Below the pieces are notes generated by a model that saw only the letters and a program-made list of their open reading frames with translations, was not told where the DNA came from and ran no database searches. From the IMG/VR virus record IMGVR_UViG_3300036760_000572, positions 1 through 38,992 of that record: DNA of 38,992 nt. One strand, written 5' to 3'. The position numbers and the translations under genes were made by a program. This DNA is from a virus. Of this stretch, positions 1 through 7,461 are shown one piece after another (position 1 is the stretch's first letter; the number at the start of each line of letters is the position of its first letter).

Positions 1-86
1 GCGGCGATGAACGCGCCCATGAAGGCCAGCGCGATCACCGGCCGCGTCAGCGTCTTCACCACCTCCGTAAACGTCTCAGTCTTCAT
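1..86 (-). CDS. 5' fragment of holin-like/dockerin gene (duplicate of right end)
   Basis: This is the first 28 codons of the gene found complete at 38439-38951, duplicated by the terminal repeat. It starts with ATG at 86 and overlaps the TGA of the upstream gene (83-85) in an ATGA arrangement. It is not a separate gene. The fragment covers only the N-terminal cytoplasmic stretch and part of the first membrane segment. Confidence 0.9.
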   Translation of the reverse strand, partial: MKTETFTEVVKTLTRPVIALAFMGAFIA

Positions 87-127
87 CTTCTTCTTCGTCT
101 CCTCTCTCCATAGTTGGCGCCGGCGGC
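1..127. repeat. Direct terminal repeat, left copy
   Basis: Bases 1-127 are identical to 38866-38992. The simplest reading is an assembly overlap from a circular molecule (127 is a common largest k-mer), which gives a unit genome of 38,865 bp. Gene continuity supports closure: the gene running off the left edge is complete at the right edge. A true terminal redundancy cannot be excluded from sequence alone. Confidence 0.95.
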
Positions 128-553
128 GCTGGCGGCCGCCGCGAACGCCGCATCCTCGAGATGGTCGAGGCGGCCGCCCAGCTTTTCCCCCACCCGTTCC
201 ATCGTCCCGTCCAGCCTGAACAGCGTCAGTAGCGCGATGAGCAGGCCGACGACCTGCGCGATGAGCACCACATTCTGCCCGCGCTCGAGCGCGGCGTGGT
301 CGCCGTCGATCTTGCGGAATCGGCCGAGCCAGAACGACGTCGCCATGTCTCCGCTCTTGTCCTCCTCCGGGTCGATGCTGCCGTTCTTGGCGACGCCGGC
401 GCTGCCGTTCTTGCGCAGCTGCACGACGACGTAGGCGCCGGCCAGGATCATCAGCGCGACGACGCCGAGGCCGCTGATGTCGCTCAGCGCCTTCACCACG
501 TCGGTCGTGTTGACATCCAGCAGGAAGGTCGTCGCCGAGCGCGCCGGGTTCAT
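83..553 (-). CDS. Two-TM membrane protein of the lysis region
   Basis: This is a 156-aa protein of no recognised family. Two hydrophobic segments are visible, near residues 28-46 and 94-112, separated by a polar loop. The C-terminus is alanine-rich and then ends in a run of arginines. The start ATG shares one base with the TGA of the upstream gene, and the stop overlaps the ATG of the holin-like gene, so all three are probably translated as a coupled unit. Its position just before the holin-like and amidase genes suggests a role in lysis (holin, antiholin or membrane partner) or a late membrane function. That is inference from context, because the sequence carries no diagnostic motif. Confidence 0.75.
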   Translation of the reverse strand: MNPARSATTFLLDVNTTDVVKALSDISGLGVVALMILAGAYVVVQLRKNGSAGVAKNGSIDPEEDKSGDMATSFWLGRFRKIDGDHAALERGQNVVLIAQVVGLLIALLTLFRLDGTMERVGEKLGGRLDHLEDAAFAAAASAAGANYGERRRRRR

Positions 554-786
554 CAGCCTCCATACCTCACCTTCTCGTCAGCCGCGCGCGTCGACGTTCG
601 GATCAGCCGGATCGCGCCGCCAGCGCCGCCCGGCCGCAGCGGCAGCAGCGGGTCGTGCTCCGGGCGCCGCTCCACCGGCCGCGCAGTGAAGGAGCGCGCC
701 AGCGCGCCACCCGGGCGGTCGGTCGGGTTCGTGAAGGCGCCGAGCCCCAGCCAGAGCGTGTAGACGTCCCACGGCGACGTCAGCAT
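553..786 (-). CDS. Small hypothetical protein, end of tail-tip module
   Basis: This is a 77-aa protein of unknown function. It has no membrane segment or metal-binding motif; the N-terminal third is aromatic-rich and the rest is rich in Arg, Pro and Gly. The stop overlaps the ATG of the next gene (TGATG). It follows the probable tail-tip protein at 812-1345 after a gap of about 25 bp. An alternative frame (578-772) is open but consists of compositional Arg/Ala-rich sequence, so the frame with the coupled stop is preferred. Confidence 0.5.
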   Translation of the reverse strand: MLTSPWDVYTLWLGLGAFTNPTDRPGGALARSFTARPVERRPEHDPLLPLRPGGAGGAIRLIRTSTRAADEKVRYGG

Positions 787-811
787 GAGCGGCGGCGCGC
801 GCTGCGCTCCA

Positions 812-1345
812 TCACGCCGGGTCCAGGCTGCTGATCGGCTGCTGGGAGCCGTCCGTCGTCAGCGCGATCGTCTCGAGGATGGTGCTGTCGTTCGTTTTGT
901 AGACCGTGAGCGTCGCGCCAACGATGGCGCGCTTATTCACCAGGCACGCGATGGCGCCGGCGAGCGTGCGGAAGGCCGCGCTCCCCTCCACGTTCGAGAT
1001 CCCGCGCGACAGCAGGTCGTCAGCCAGCTGCACCCAGTCGCCCGCCTCGGCGGGATAGAGCTGGATCGACCGCGTCTTCGCGCCGGCCGTCGCCGTCTTC
1101 ACGATGACGCACACCGCGTTCGCGTTCATCTCCGTAGACGTCAGGTCGAGGTAGTACGTCCCACTGTTCGTCGCGATCTCCGTCGCTTCATTCGTGCAGT
1201 CGGCATATGTTCCAGCGTCCTTCGCGACCTCCGAGTCGAGCGACGCCGCGCCGGTCACTAAATCACCGTCCGCGTCGTAGATCTCGAAGTAGTGCCGGTA
1301 GGCGACTCCCTTCAGTGGGAACGGAGTCGCGTCGCCGCTAGCCAT
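812..1345 (-). CDS. Probable tail-tip or virion structural protein
   Basis: This 177-aa protein looks like a beta-rich virion protein of the sort often found at the end of tail modules in environmental siphoviruses. It begins with an ATG inside the 3' end of the upstream gene. The N-terminal half reads as alternating beta strands with repeated Asp-Ala-Asp-Gly and Ser/Thr-rich loops. A helix-forming segment and another strand-rich segment with a Val-Tyr-Lys-Thr-Asn-Asp stretch follow. Its place downstream of hub and receptor-region proteins suggests a tail fibre or adhesin accessory. No catalytic motif is evident. Confidence 0.75.
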   Translation of the reverse strand: MASGDATPFPLKGVAYRHYFEIYDADGDLVTGAASLDSEVAKDAGTYADCTNEATEIATNSGTYYLDLTSTEMNANAVCVIVKTATAGAKTRSIQLYPAEAGDWVQLADDLLSRGISNVEGSAAFRTLAGAIACLVNKRAIVGATLTVYKTNDSTILETIALTTDGSQQPISSLDPA

Positions 1346-1580
1346 CAGCGTTCACCTCCTGGATCGCATCGACCAGCGACGGCCGCACGAGTCGTTCGCC
1401 AACAACCGGGGCGCCGCCGGGCTTCGGCGATGGCAGCTCGAGGTCGAACAGCCAGAGCGCGGCGTCGGGGCCCTCCGCCTCGTCGCCTTCGTCCGCCGGC
1501 TGCTCCCCAAAGAATACGCCGCGAACGTCGCCCTTGCGCCGGTGATGCAGCACATATCGTTTGCCAACCTCTAGTGCCAT
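1338..1580 (-). CDS. Small acidic protein in tail-tip module
   Basis: An 80-aa protein starting at the ATG that overlaps the upstream TGA (GTGATGG context) and ending 8 nt inside the next gene. The N-terminus resembles a short SH3-like beta fold, with a Val-Gly-Lys-Arg-Tyr opening and alternating hydrophobic residues. An acidic central stretch (residues 30-40) and a Pro-rich C-terminus follow. Function is unknown; the coupled context suggests a small virion or assembly factor. Other open frames on the same strand are Arg/Ala-rich shadows. Confidence 0.65.
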   Translation of the reverse strand: MALEVGKRYVLHHRRKGDVRGVFFGEQPADEGDEAEGPDAALWLFDLELPSPKPGGAPVVGERLVRPSLVDAIQEVNADG

Positions 1581-2794
1581 CACGAACCCCTTCCAATCCG
1601 TCGAACGCCCGTCAGCTCACCCAGCCGCTGTCGCATCGGCTGACCCGTGGCTACTGCCTCTGCATCGCTCGACAGCGCTACCATCTCAAACGCGATGGTC
1701 GAGACGTTCAGCCCCGCGCCGTTCGTCGAGACCACGCGGCTGCCCATCTGGAGCTTCTTCGTCGAGCCCGAGCCGTTGAAGATGCTGGAGCCGTTGAAGT
1801 AGTCCGACCACGCCCCTGCGGGCGGTGTCGTCAAATGGACGTAGTACGTAAAGAAACTGTTGGAGGGGTTCGCGTGTTGAATCTCAGAGGCGTTCCCCGC
1901 ATCGTCCTTGAACCGCGCCCAATTGTCGGTCGTCTTCAGGACGACGTTGGCCCGCTGGCGGTAGATGGCGGCGCCGCCCAGCATCGTCCCTGAGAGGGCG
2001 AGTGCCCCGGCGGCCATGCCTGATACCTCTTTCCAATTCGAGTTGAAGCCGCAGTTAAAGTCCGTCGCGTCGTTCGTCGCAGCAGCGGGCCACTCATCCC
2101 ATTTCGTATAAGTCCCGTTCGCCGAATTGCTACAGTCGGCCTGATCGCCGTAGTCCGTCTCGGACGTGTTGGCGTTCGGGCTCGTAACATCCGTCCAAAG
2201 AACCGCCCCTGGCCGGTCGGCCCCATCGTCGGACTCGCTGATCGCCATGAGCTCCAGGTACATGTCCTGATTGGCGATCAGCGTCGTGTTTTCGCAGAGG
2301 ATCGTCGCGGCGAGCGCCGCGGCGGCAGTCCCGCTGATCTCCAGCACGCCGTTGATGTAGATGTTCACGGCGTTTGTCGCTGCTACTTTATCGACGCGGA
2401 TGGCAACCTCGGTGCTGGTGGAGTAAGCGGTCGCGCTGGTGCCGATGACGGAGAGGTCGTCAATCTTCACGACCTTGATGTTGAACGTCGTATTGCTCAC
2501 GCGCACCCACGAGAACTTGCAGCCGAGAGCGCGGATGAACGCCACGTCCTGGCCCGCCGAGAGGTTCACGCTGGAGTCGAGGCGGAAGCTGAAGGGGAAC
2601 CACTGCTTTGCCTTCGTAAACGTGTCGCCGGTGCTATTGCCCGTCGCCGCGGACGTGCCCGTCATCCTCAGCCGATAGGTGCTGTGGGTAGGCGTTGGAC
2701 TGGTGACGAGCGAGAAGCCGGTCACGGCTGCGCCGAAGTAAGCAATGATGTCGTTGATGTTGAGCGCGATCAGCTTCCGGAGCAGCGCGGCCAC
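1580..2794 (-). CDS. Virion protein with lectin-like beta-sandwich features (receptor-binding candidate)
   Basis: The protein is 404 aa if translation starts at GTG 2794, which shares one base with the TAG of the upstream gene. A longer reading frame to 3067 is open, but its extra N-terminus is an Arg/Cys-rich shadow of the neighbour. After a short hydrophobic N-terminus, the sequence is a long series of Ser/Thr/Asn-rich beta strands. This includes the pattern of a measured ligand-shell protein (phrases such as INGVLEISG and VRVDKVA) typical of concanavalin/LamG-like folds. Its location after the tail hub makes it a good candidate for receptor binding or the distal tail fibre. The domain identification is by eye. 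Confidence 0.8.
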   Translation of the reverse strand: MAALLRKLIALNINDIIAYFGAAVTGFSLVTSPTPTHSTYRLRMTGTSAATGNSTGDTFTKAKQWFPFSFRLDSSVNLSAGQDVAFIRALGCKFSWVRVSNTTFNIKVVKIDDLSVIGTSATAYSTSTEVAIRVDKVAATNAVNIYINGVLEISGTAAAALAATILCENTTLIANQDMYLELMAISESDDGADRPGAVLWTDVTSPNANTSETDYGDQADCSNSANGTYTKWDEWPAAATNDATDFNCGFNSNWKEVSGMAAGALALSGTMLGGAAIYRQRANVVLKTTDNWARFKDDAGNASEIQHANPSNSFFTYYVHLTTPPAGAWSDYFNGSSIFNGSGSTKKLQMGSRVVSTNGAGLNVSTIAFEMVALSSDAEAVATGQPMRQRLGELTGVRRIGRGS

Positions 2795-3342
2795 TACTTC
2801 GGCTCCGCGTCTGCAACGGGCTCGGCATCGACGGCAACAGCGACAGCCGCGCCCAGGAACGCATCCAGCTCGGCGTCGGTCTTCCCTACGCGGAAGAAGT
2901 CCGCCGCGTGTTCCATGACGCCGCGTATCTCCACCGCCGTCTTGTCGTAGGCGTTCAGCTTCTGCGCTTGCACGGACAGGTAGCGATGCGCGTCCTTCAC
3001 GTCGCCGGGCATCTGCGAGAAGTCGGGGTACCACGGCCAGCCCTCGACCTCGGGGTGGCGCTTGCACGTCTCGACGAAGCCACGGCCCGCGAAGTCCAGC
3101 ATGAAGTCGGGATTGAGCGTCGAGGGCAGGAGGTAGAGGAGGACGATCTGCTTTTGCTCGCGGTCGACGACATGGACGACCATCGCGGGCGCTTCCTTGT
3201 CGTCCACGATGAAGACCGTCCAGTCGGGGTTCTCGATGCAGAGGATAGTGAACGAGTCGCCAGGGTAGTAGGGCGGATGCGTGAGCGACGCCAGCAGCCC
3301 GAGACAGAGCGACTGGTCGACAGCGGTCGCCAGGCGGATCAC
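2794..3342 (-). CDS. GNAT-like protein in tail module
   Basis: This 182-aa protein starts at GTG 3342, overlapping the stop of the tiny upstream gene. The first 90 residues have the look of a GNAT acyltransferase fold: an MIRLA strand, a helix, then a run of hydrophobic strands around residues 40-75. A clear acetyl-CoA P-loop (Q/RxxGxG/A) is not seen, so it may be a GNAT-like fold without that activity. The C-terminal third is helical and Ala/Val-rich. Placement between receptor-region genes suggests modification or folding of tail-fibre proteins. This is inference with low certainty about the family. Confidence 0.7.
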   Translation of the reverse strand: MIRLATAVDQSLCLGLLASLTHPPYYPGDSFTILCIENPDWTVFIVDDKEAPAMVVHVVDREQKQIVLLYLLPSTLNPDFMLDFAGRGFVETCKRHPEVEGWPWYPDFSQMPGDVKDAHRYLSVQAQKLNAYDKTAVEIRGVMEHAADFFRVGKTDAELDAFLGAAVAVAVDAEPVADAEPK

Positions 3343-3464
3343 AACCGTTCCCCTTGCCGTCCCTTGCGCGCCAGCTCGAGCAGCGTCCGGATGAGGGCGC
3401 CGGCGGACGGCCTCAGCGTCAACAGTGGATCGCGGATGGGCGCCGCGCCATTCGTGGGGGCCAT
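3339..3464 (-). CDS. 41-aa coupled microprotein
   Basis: This short frame starts with ATG at 3464, two bases after the TAG of the hub gene (TAGGATG), and ends with a TGA overlapping the GTG start of the next gene. Exact fitting between both neighbours is the main evidence that it is translated. The peptide begins with a polar stretch, then a Leu/Ala-rich amphipathic helix of about 20 residues, and ends basic. It has no recognised family. Its role may be a small structural peptide, or simply to carry ribosomes between genes. Confidence 0.55.
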   Translation of the reverse strand: MAPTNGAAPIRDPLLTLRPSAGALIRTLLELARKGRQGERL

Positions 3465-3465
3465 C

Positions 3466-4668
3466 CTACCCATCCCTCCGCGCCCAGAAGCTGTCTTCGT
3501 CTATGACGTCGACGACGCATTCGATCACGCCGTCCTGCCCCAGCGAGAAGCCCTTCAGCCGCACCAGCCGTTCCAGCCCGCGCCCGAAGTTGAGCCGCTG
3601 CGACCGGTAGGTATAGACGCTGCCCAGCTCCAGCTTCTTCGCGTCAAACTCCGTCTCGGCCAGCGCCAGCTCGATCGTCTCGGCGACGTGCTCGTTCAGC
3701 TGGTGCTCGCGGCGCGCCGTCGCCGCCAGCGCGGCCGCGCCGGTGATCGAAGGCTCCACGACAACCCGCGTGCCAGTCAGCGCCGGTGAGCGCGGCTGTT
3801 GCCGGGGCCGCAGCGCCGGCGCATTACTGCCCGGGCTGCCCTGGCTGGCCTGCGCGGCGGCGATGTCGATCCGCGCGCGGTTGCGGAAGACGCCGGTCCC
3901 GCCGACGGCCGTGGCTGACCCGATGAACCCGCGCACGTCGCGTGTGCGCCGGGCCCGCACAAACCGTCCGGACTCCAGCACGATCGACGTGCGGTCCGCG
4001 CCCAACCGTTCCTCCCAGCGTAGGAAGGTCCGCGACGGCCCCAGCACGCTCGGCCCCTGTCCCGCGCCGGCGTTCCCCGTGCCGGCCGACGAACCGATGA
4101 ACTCCTGGCCCAGCGCCCACTCCCACCCGCCGCTGCCGCGCACCATCGCAGCCAGGAAGTCGAGCAGCGTCCCGCCCGTCGGTGTGTAGGGCACGGTCGG
4201 CCCGACCGACCGCGGCAGCTCGCACATCAGCGGGGGCGCCGCCCTCCCGTTCGCGTCCGCGAACACCCGCCGTATCCACTCGCCCGAAGAGAGCGCCAGC
4301 TCCGGCCAGTCCAGCGGCTCGGCCGCGATGCCGAAGAGCGCGCCGGCGTGGTCGTCGCACTCGATGGTGTTTGACGAGCCCTCCTCGTCTTCGATGATCC
4401 GCCGGATGAAGCCGACCCACGGATGCACGCGCGCGCTGCCGCCGCTGCCAACACCGGCGTCCGTCGCCGGGTCGCTGCGCAGGATGCGCACCATGGCGCC
4501 GAGGTCGAGGTAGTTCGCGTTCGCGTCGTTCACCGCCACCAGGAACGACGCGCTGTTCGGCCCGTTGATCGAGAAGCCGTAGCGGCATTCGCTAACCAGT
4601 AGCGTCGCCCACGGCGTGTGCGCGCCGTATGGGTCGCAGATCTCAACGGTGACGGTCGGGACGGCCAT
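3466..4668 (-). CDS. Tail hub protein, Gp37-like (siphovirus baseplate hub)
   Basis: A 400-aa protein resembling the siphovirus ReqiPepy6 Gp37-like/tail-endopeptidase hub family. The N-terminus carries beta strands typical of hub domain 1 (VTVEICDPYG...), then the FxVAVNDAN region and a GFIRRIIEDE strand pair. A central extended domain includes a Gly-rich insertion near residues 190-210, and the C-terminal region (about 290-400) contains LxRLVRLKGFSLGQDGVIECVV-type strands. These proteins close the distal tail tube under the distal tail ring and help attach tip proteins. It lies directly downstream of the distal tail gene with a 3-nt gap, as expected. Confidence 0.8.
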   Translation of the reverse strand: MAVPTVTVEICDPYGAHTPWATLLVSECRYGFSINGPNSASFLVAVNDANANYLDLGAMVRILRSDPATDAGVGSGGSARVHPWVGFIRRIIEDEEGSSNTIECDDHAGALFGIAAEPLDWPELALSSGEWIRRVFADANGRAAPPLMCELPRSVGPTVPYTPTGGTLLDFLAAMVRGSGGWEWALGQEFIGSSAGTGNAGAGQGPSVLGPSRTFLRWEERLGADRTSIVLESGRFVRARRTRDVRGFIGSATAVGGTGVFRNRARIDIAAAQASQGSPGSNAPALRPRQQPRSPALTGTRVVVEPSITGAAALAATARREHQLNEHVAETIELALAETEFDAKKLELGSVYTYRSQRLNFGRGLERLVRLKGFSLGQDGVIECVVDVIDEDSFWARRDG

Positions 4669-4671
4669 CGT

Positions 4672-7443
4672 TCACGCCGCCGCCTTCCCGCGATGCTCGA
4701 ATACGATGTCGGTGTTCGACATGTCGAACTCGTCGTACACGATGCTGTTGTTGCCCGGCGCGAGCCGGAAGAGGTCGGCGCGGTTCGAGAAGTTGACGAC
4801 GCCCGCCACTTCCATCGACCAGTTGCCGACGATCCAGCGCACCGTGCGCGCTTCGAAGTCGATCTCAAGTGATTGATTCGTCTCCAGCCAGCAGTCGATG
4901 TCGACGTAGTCCCCGGTCGTGCTGTTCGTCAGCCGCCCGTTGCAGTGGTAGACCGAGCCGTGCCCGATGCCCGTCCCGCCCTCGCGGTCGACATACGGCG
5001 TGTATGCCTCCGGTGAGTAGGTGCCCGTCCCGTCGTTCAGCTTCAGGATGATGTTCTTGAACAGGGCGTTCGACTGTGAGGCCAGCACATCGACCTCCGC
5101 CTGCACGGGCCCGCCATTCGCGTGCAGCACGCGGTACCACGGCAGGATGCCGTTGACGATGTAGCCACCGCCTGCGCCCGCCTGCTGGTATGCCATCTGC
5201 TGGCTGCCCGTCTTGGAGTTGCCGCCGGCCACTAGTAAATTCCCCGAGCCAAAGACGCTGATCCGGATGCAGAGCTGATAGACGCCGGCTTTGAGCTGCA
5301 TCCCATCGCCGGTATTCGCCGTCCACAGATAATTGACGAAACCGGTCGTGATGCCGCCGGCCGTCGTCGCTCCGCCCGTCGTAAAGAAGCCGAGAAGCGC
5401 CGCGTCAACGGGCCGGCTGCCGCCGATCGGGGTGTTGTCGCGGATCAGGCATTCGAACGTGAAGCTGTCTCCGCCGCCTGACTTCTTCAATTTCAACTCG
5501 ACCGCCTCGATGCGGCTGTCTTCCTTCAGCTCGAACGGGATGCAGAGCTCCTGCGCTGTGTTGTTCTGGCCGATTGAAGCGGCTGCCGCCGTCAGGTCGC
5601 CCGTAATGGGCGCGCGCACGCCGGAGAGCACGACCCGCTTCAGCATGTCCGGGATCGTCTTGTTCTGGCCCGTCACCAGCGCCTCGTTCACGTCCTGCAA
5701 ATCGATCGCATTCAGCTCGATGCCATCTTCCGTCTCGCCAACCGCGCGGAGGCGCACCGCGTCGCGCTTCTGCGCGTCGTAGGTCAGCACTGTGCTCGAG
5801 TGCGGATGCGAGCGCTGCGGGAGATTCATCACATAGCGCGGCACTTCAGGCTTACCGCCCAGCGGGACGTCGTCGGTCCAGCCGAACTCGACCGCGCTGT
5901 TCGTCTCGATGCGCATGCCGCGGCAGCGGTTTTGATCGTCCGGGCGGGGGAACGGTCCCGCCGGCACTTCGCTTGAGGGCAGCCACATCGCCGTGCGGTT
6001 CGGGTATGCCGGGTCATAGCTGCGCGACCAGACGTCGTCGGCCAGGTCGCCCCAGCGCCACTCTTTGTTCTTGCTCGTCTTCAGCTGGATCGCCGGCCGC
6101 CGCTCAAGTTGGCTCGGTGGCTGCTGGTCGGGGTTGAAGAAATAGCCGGCGGCATGCACGAACAGGATCGGGTTGAAGAACGCGGGCGCAGCCGCGGCGT
6201 GGTTCGCCACCGCAGTCCCCCACATGCCGCGCCGGATGCCCGTCACGCGGCCGAGCGCCAGGTCCCGGCCGGTATAGCCGATCAGCTCGCTCTCGATGGC
6301 GAAGATGCCGACGTCGGCGATCGCCCCCACCCCTTCGTAGAACTGCAGGTAGCTGTCGTTCGCAGGGTACGGCCCGCTCGTCAGCGTCACCGTCGGGATG
6401 AGCTTCACGCGCGCCGGCATCGACATGTTGCCCCATATGCGCGACGTGCCGTTCGGGACGGCGACCCAGGCGTCGCCCGACAGCCCGTTCTGATAGAGCC
6501 GGAAGTCGCTCGCGTTCCGCAGCATCCCGCTCATGTACATCACCGAGTTGTCCGGCCATGCGCGGGCGGTCGTGCCGCCAACGCCGCGCTGGACGTTGTT
6601 GATCACCGTGCCGCTCTTCACGCCGTAATAGCACTGTTCGACGTTCACACCATCGTCGAAGATGAAGAACCCGCCCGACGCTGGCAACCCCCCGCCGACC
6701 GCCGTGTCGATCGACCAGCTGCTATCGCCGCTCCCGATCCCACCGCCGAGATTGATCTGGTTGCTGATGCCGGCGACCTTCACGACGGACGCCAGGTCCC
6801 GGGTGCCGTCCGCGCCACCCTGGTCGCACACCTGCACCGGCAGGTTGGCCCACGCGTCCGGCGAGCGGTTCACGATGAAGCCGCGCAAGGTCGAGATGAA
6901 GTCGTAGGCCGGGTCGGGCCCCTTCACGGCGCGCGGCGTGATCGTCACCTTCGGCTTCGTCGTCTTGTTGCCGTTGTTCGTCATCGTGTGCGAGTCGCTG
7001 TCGCCGCTCTTCGCCAGCCGGCTCGTGGTGGTGGCGGTATTCTCTTCCCACAGCGCGGGCGCCGGCACGAACAGCTTCACCAGCACCTCGATCGCGTTCA
7101 GCCAGCTCACTGAGATCACTGCTGCCGCCATCCGCCAGCTCGTGCCTGCGCCGTCCGTCGCCCGCACGAACGCCAGCGCCTTGTCCGGGTCGAACGTCTT
7201 GATCACGGTGTCGCGGTCCGAGTCCTGGATCGCCGCCATGTGGAAGTGCAGCTCGAGCACCCGGCCCTGCGGCTGCGAGCGCACGTATTGCGCGCCGCGG
7301 CCGACGACGTCCGCCGCCACGACGCCGATGCCGCTCGCATCGTTCATCGTCCCGTTGGAGAACGTGAAGTGGGCGTTCTTGAACGTGCCGGACGTCAGCG
7401 CGACTCCGTCGAAGTGCGTCGGGGTGCGGGCGAAGGCGGCCAC
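4672..7443 (-). CDS. Large distal tail protein (Dit-like) with extended central region
   Basis: A 923-aa protein starting at GTG 7443. The N-terminal 120 residues and the last 80 residues have the strand pattern of a distal tail (Dit) protein, and the C-terminal phrase of an SLEIDFEARTV type followed by W..N.S is characteristic of that fold. The centre, about residues 150-830, is a long Gly/Asn/Ser-rich beta region and probably holds inserted carbohydrate-binding or spacer domains. It lies between tape measure and hub, the usual Dit position. Ordinary Dit proteins are about 250 residues, so this is an evolved long form that may take part in host binding. Confidence 0.8.
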   Translation of the reverse strand: MAAFARTPTHFDGVALTSGTFKNAHFTFSNGTMNDASGIGVVAADVVGRGAQYVRSQPQGRVLELHFHMAAIQDSDRDTVIKTFDPDKALAFVRATDGAGTSWRMAAAVISVSWLNAIEVLVKLFVPAPALWEENTATTTSRLAKSGDSDSHTMTNNGNKTTKPKVTITPRAVKGPDPAYDFISTLRGFIVNRSPDAWANLPVQVCDQGGADGTRDLASVVKVAGISNQINLGGGIGSGDSSWSIDTAVGGGLPASGGFFIFDDGVNVEQCYYGVKSGTVINNVQRGVGGTTARAWPDNSVMYMSGMLRNASDFRLYQNGLSGDAWVAVPNGTSRIWGNMSMPARVKLIPTVTLTSGPYPANDSYLQFYEGVGAIADVGIFAIESELIGYTGRDLALGRVTGIRRGMWGTAVANHAAAAPAFFNPILFVHAAGYFFNPDQQPPSQLERRPAIQLKTSKNKEWRWGDLADDVWSRSYDPAYPNRTAMWLPSSEVPAGPFPRPDDQNRCRGMRIETNSAVEFGWTDDVPLGGKPEVPRYVMNLPQRSHPHSSTVLTYDAQKRDAVRLRAVGETEDGIELNAIDLQDVNEALVTGQNKTIPDMLKRVVLSGVRAPITGDLTAAAASIGQNNTAQELCIPFELKEDSRIEAVELKLKKSGGGDSFTFECLIRDNTPIGGSRPVDAALLGFFTTGGATTAGGITTGFVNYLWTANTGDGMQLKAGVYQLCIRISVFGSGNLLVAGGNSKTGSQQMAYQQAGAGGGYIVNGILPWYRVLHANGGPVQAEVDVLASQSNALFKNIILKLNDGTGTYSPEAYTPYVDREGGTGIGHGSVYHCNGRLTNSTTGDYVDIDCWLETNQSLEIDFEARTVRWIVGNWSMEVAGVVNFSNRADLFRLAPGNNSIVYDEFDMSNTDIVFEHRGKAAA

Positions 7444-7461
7444 GTCAGCGTCGCGTTCTCA

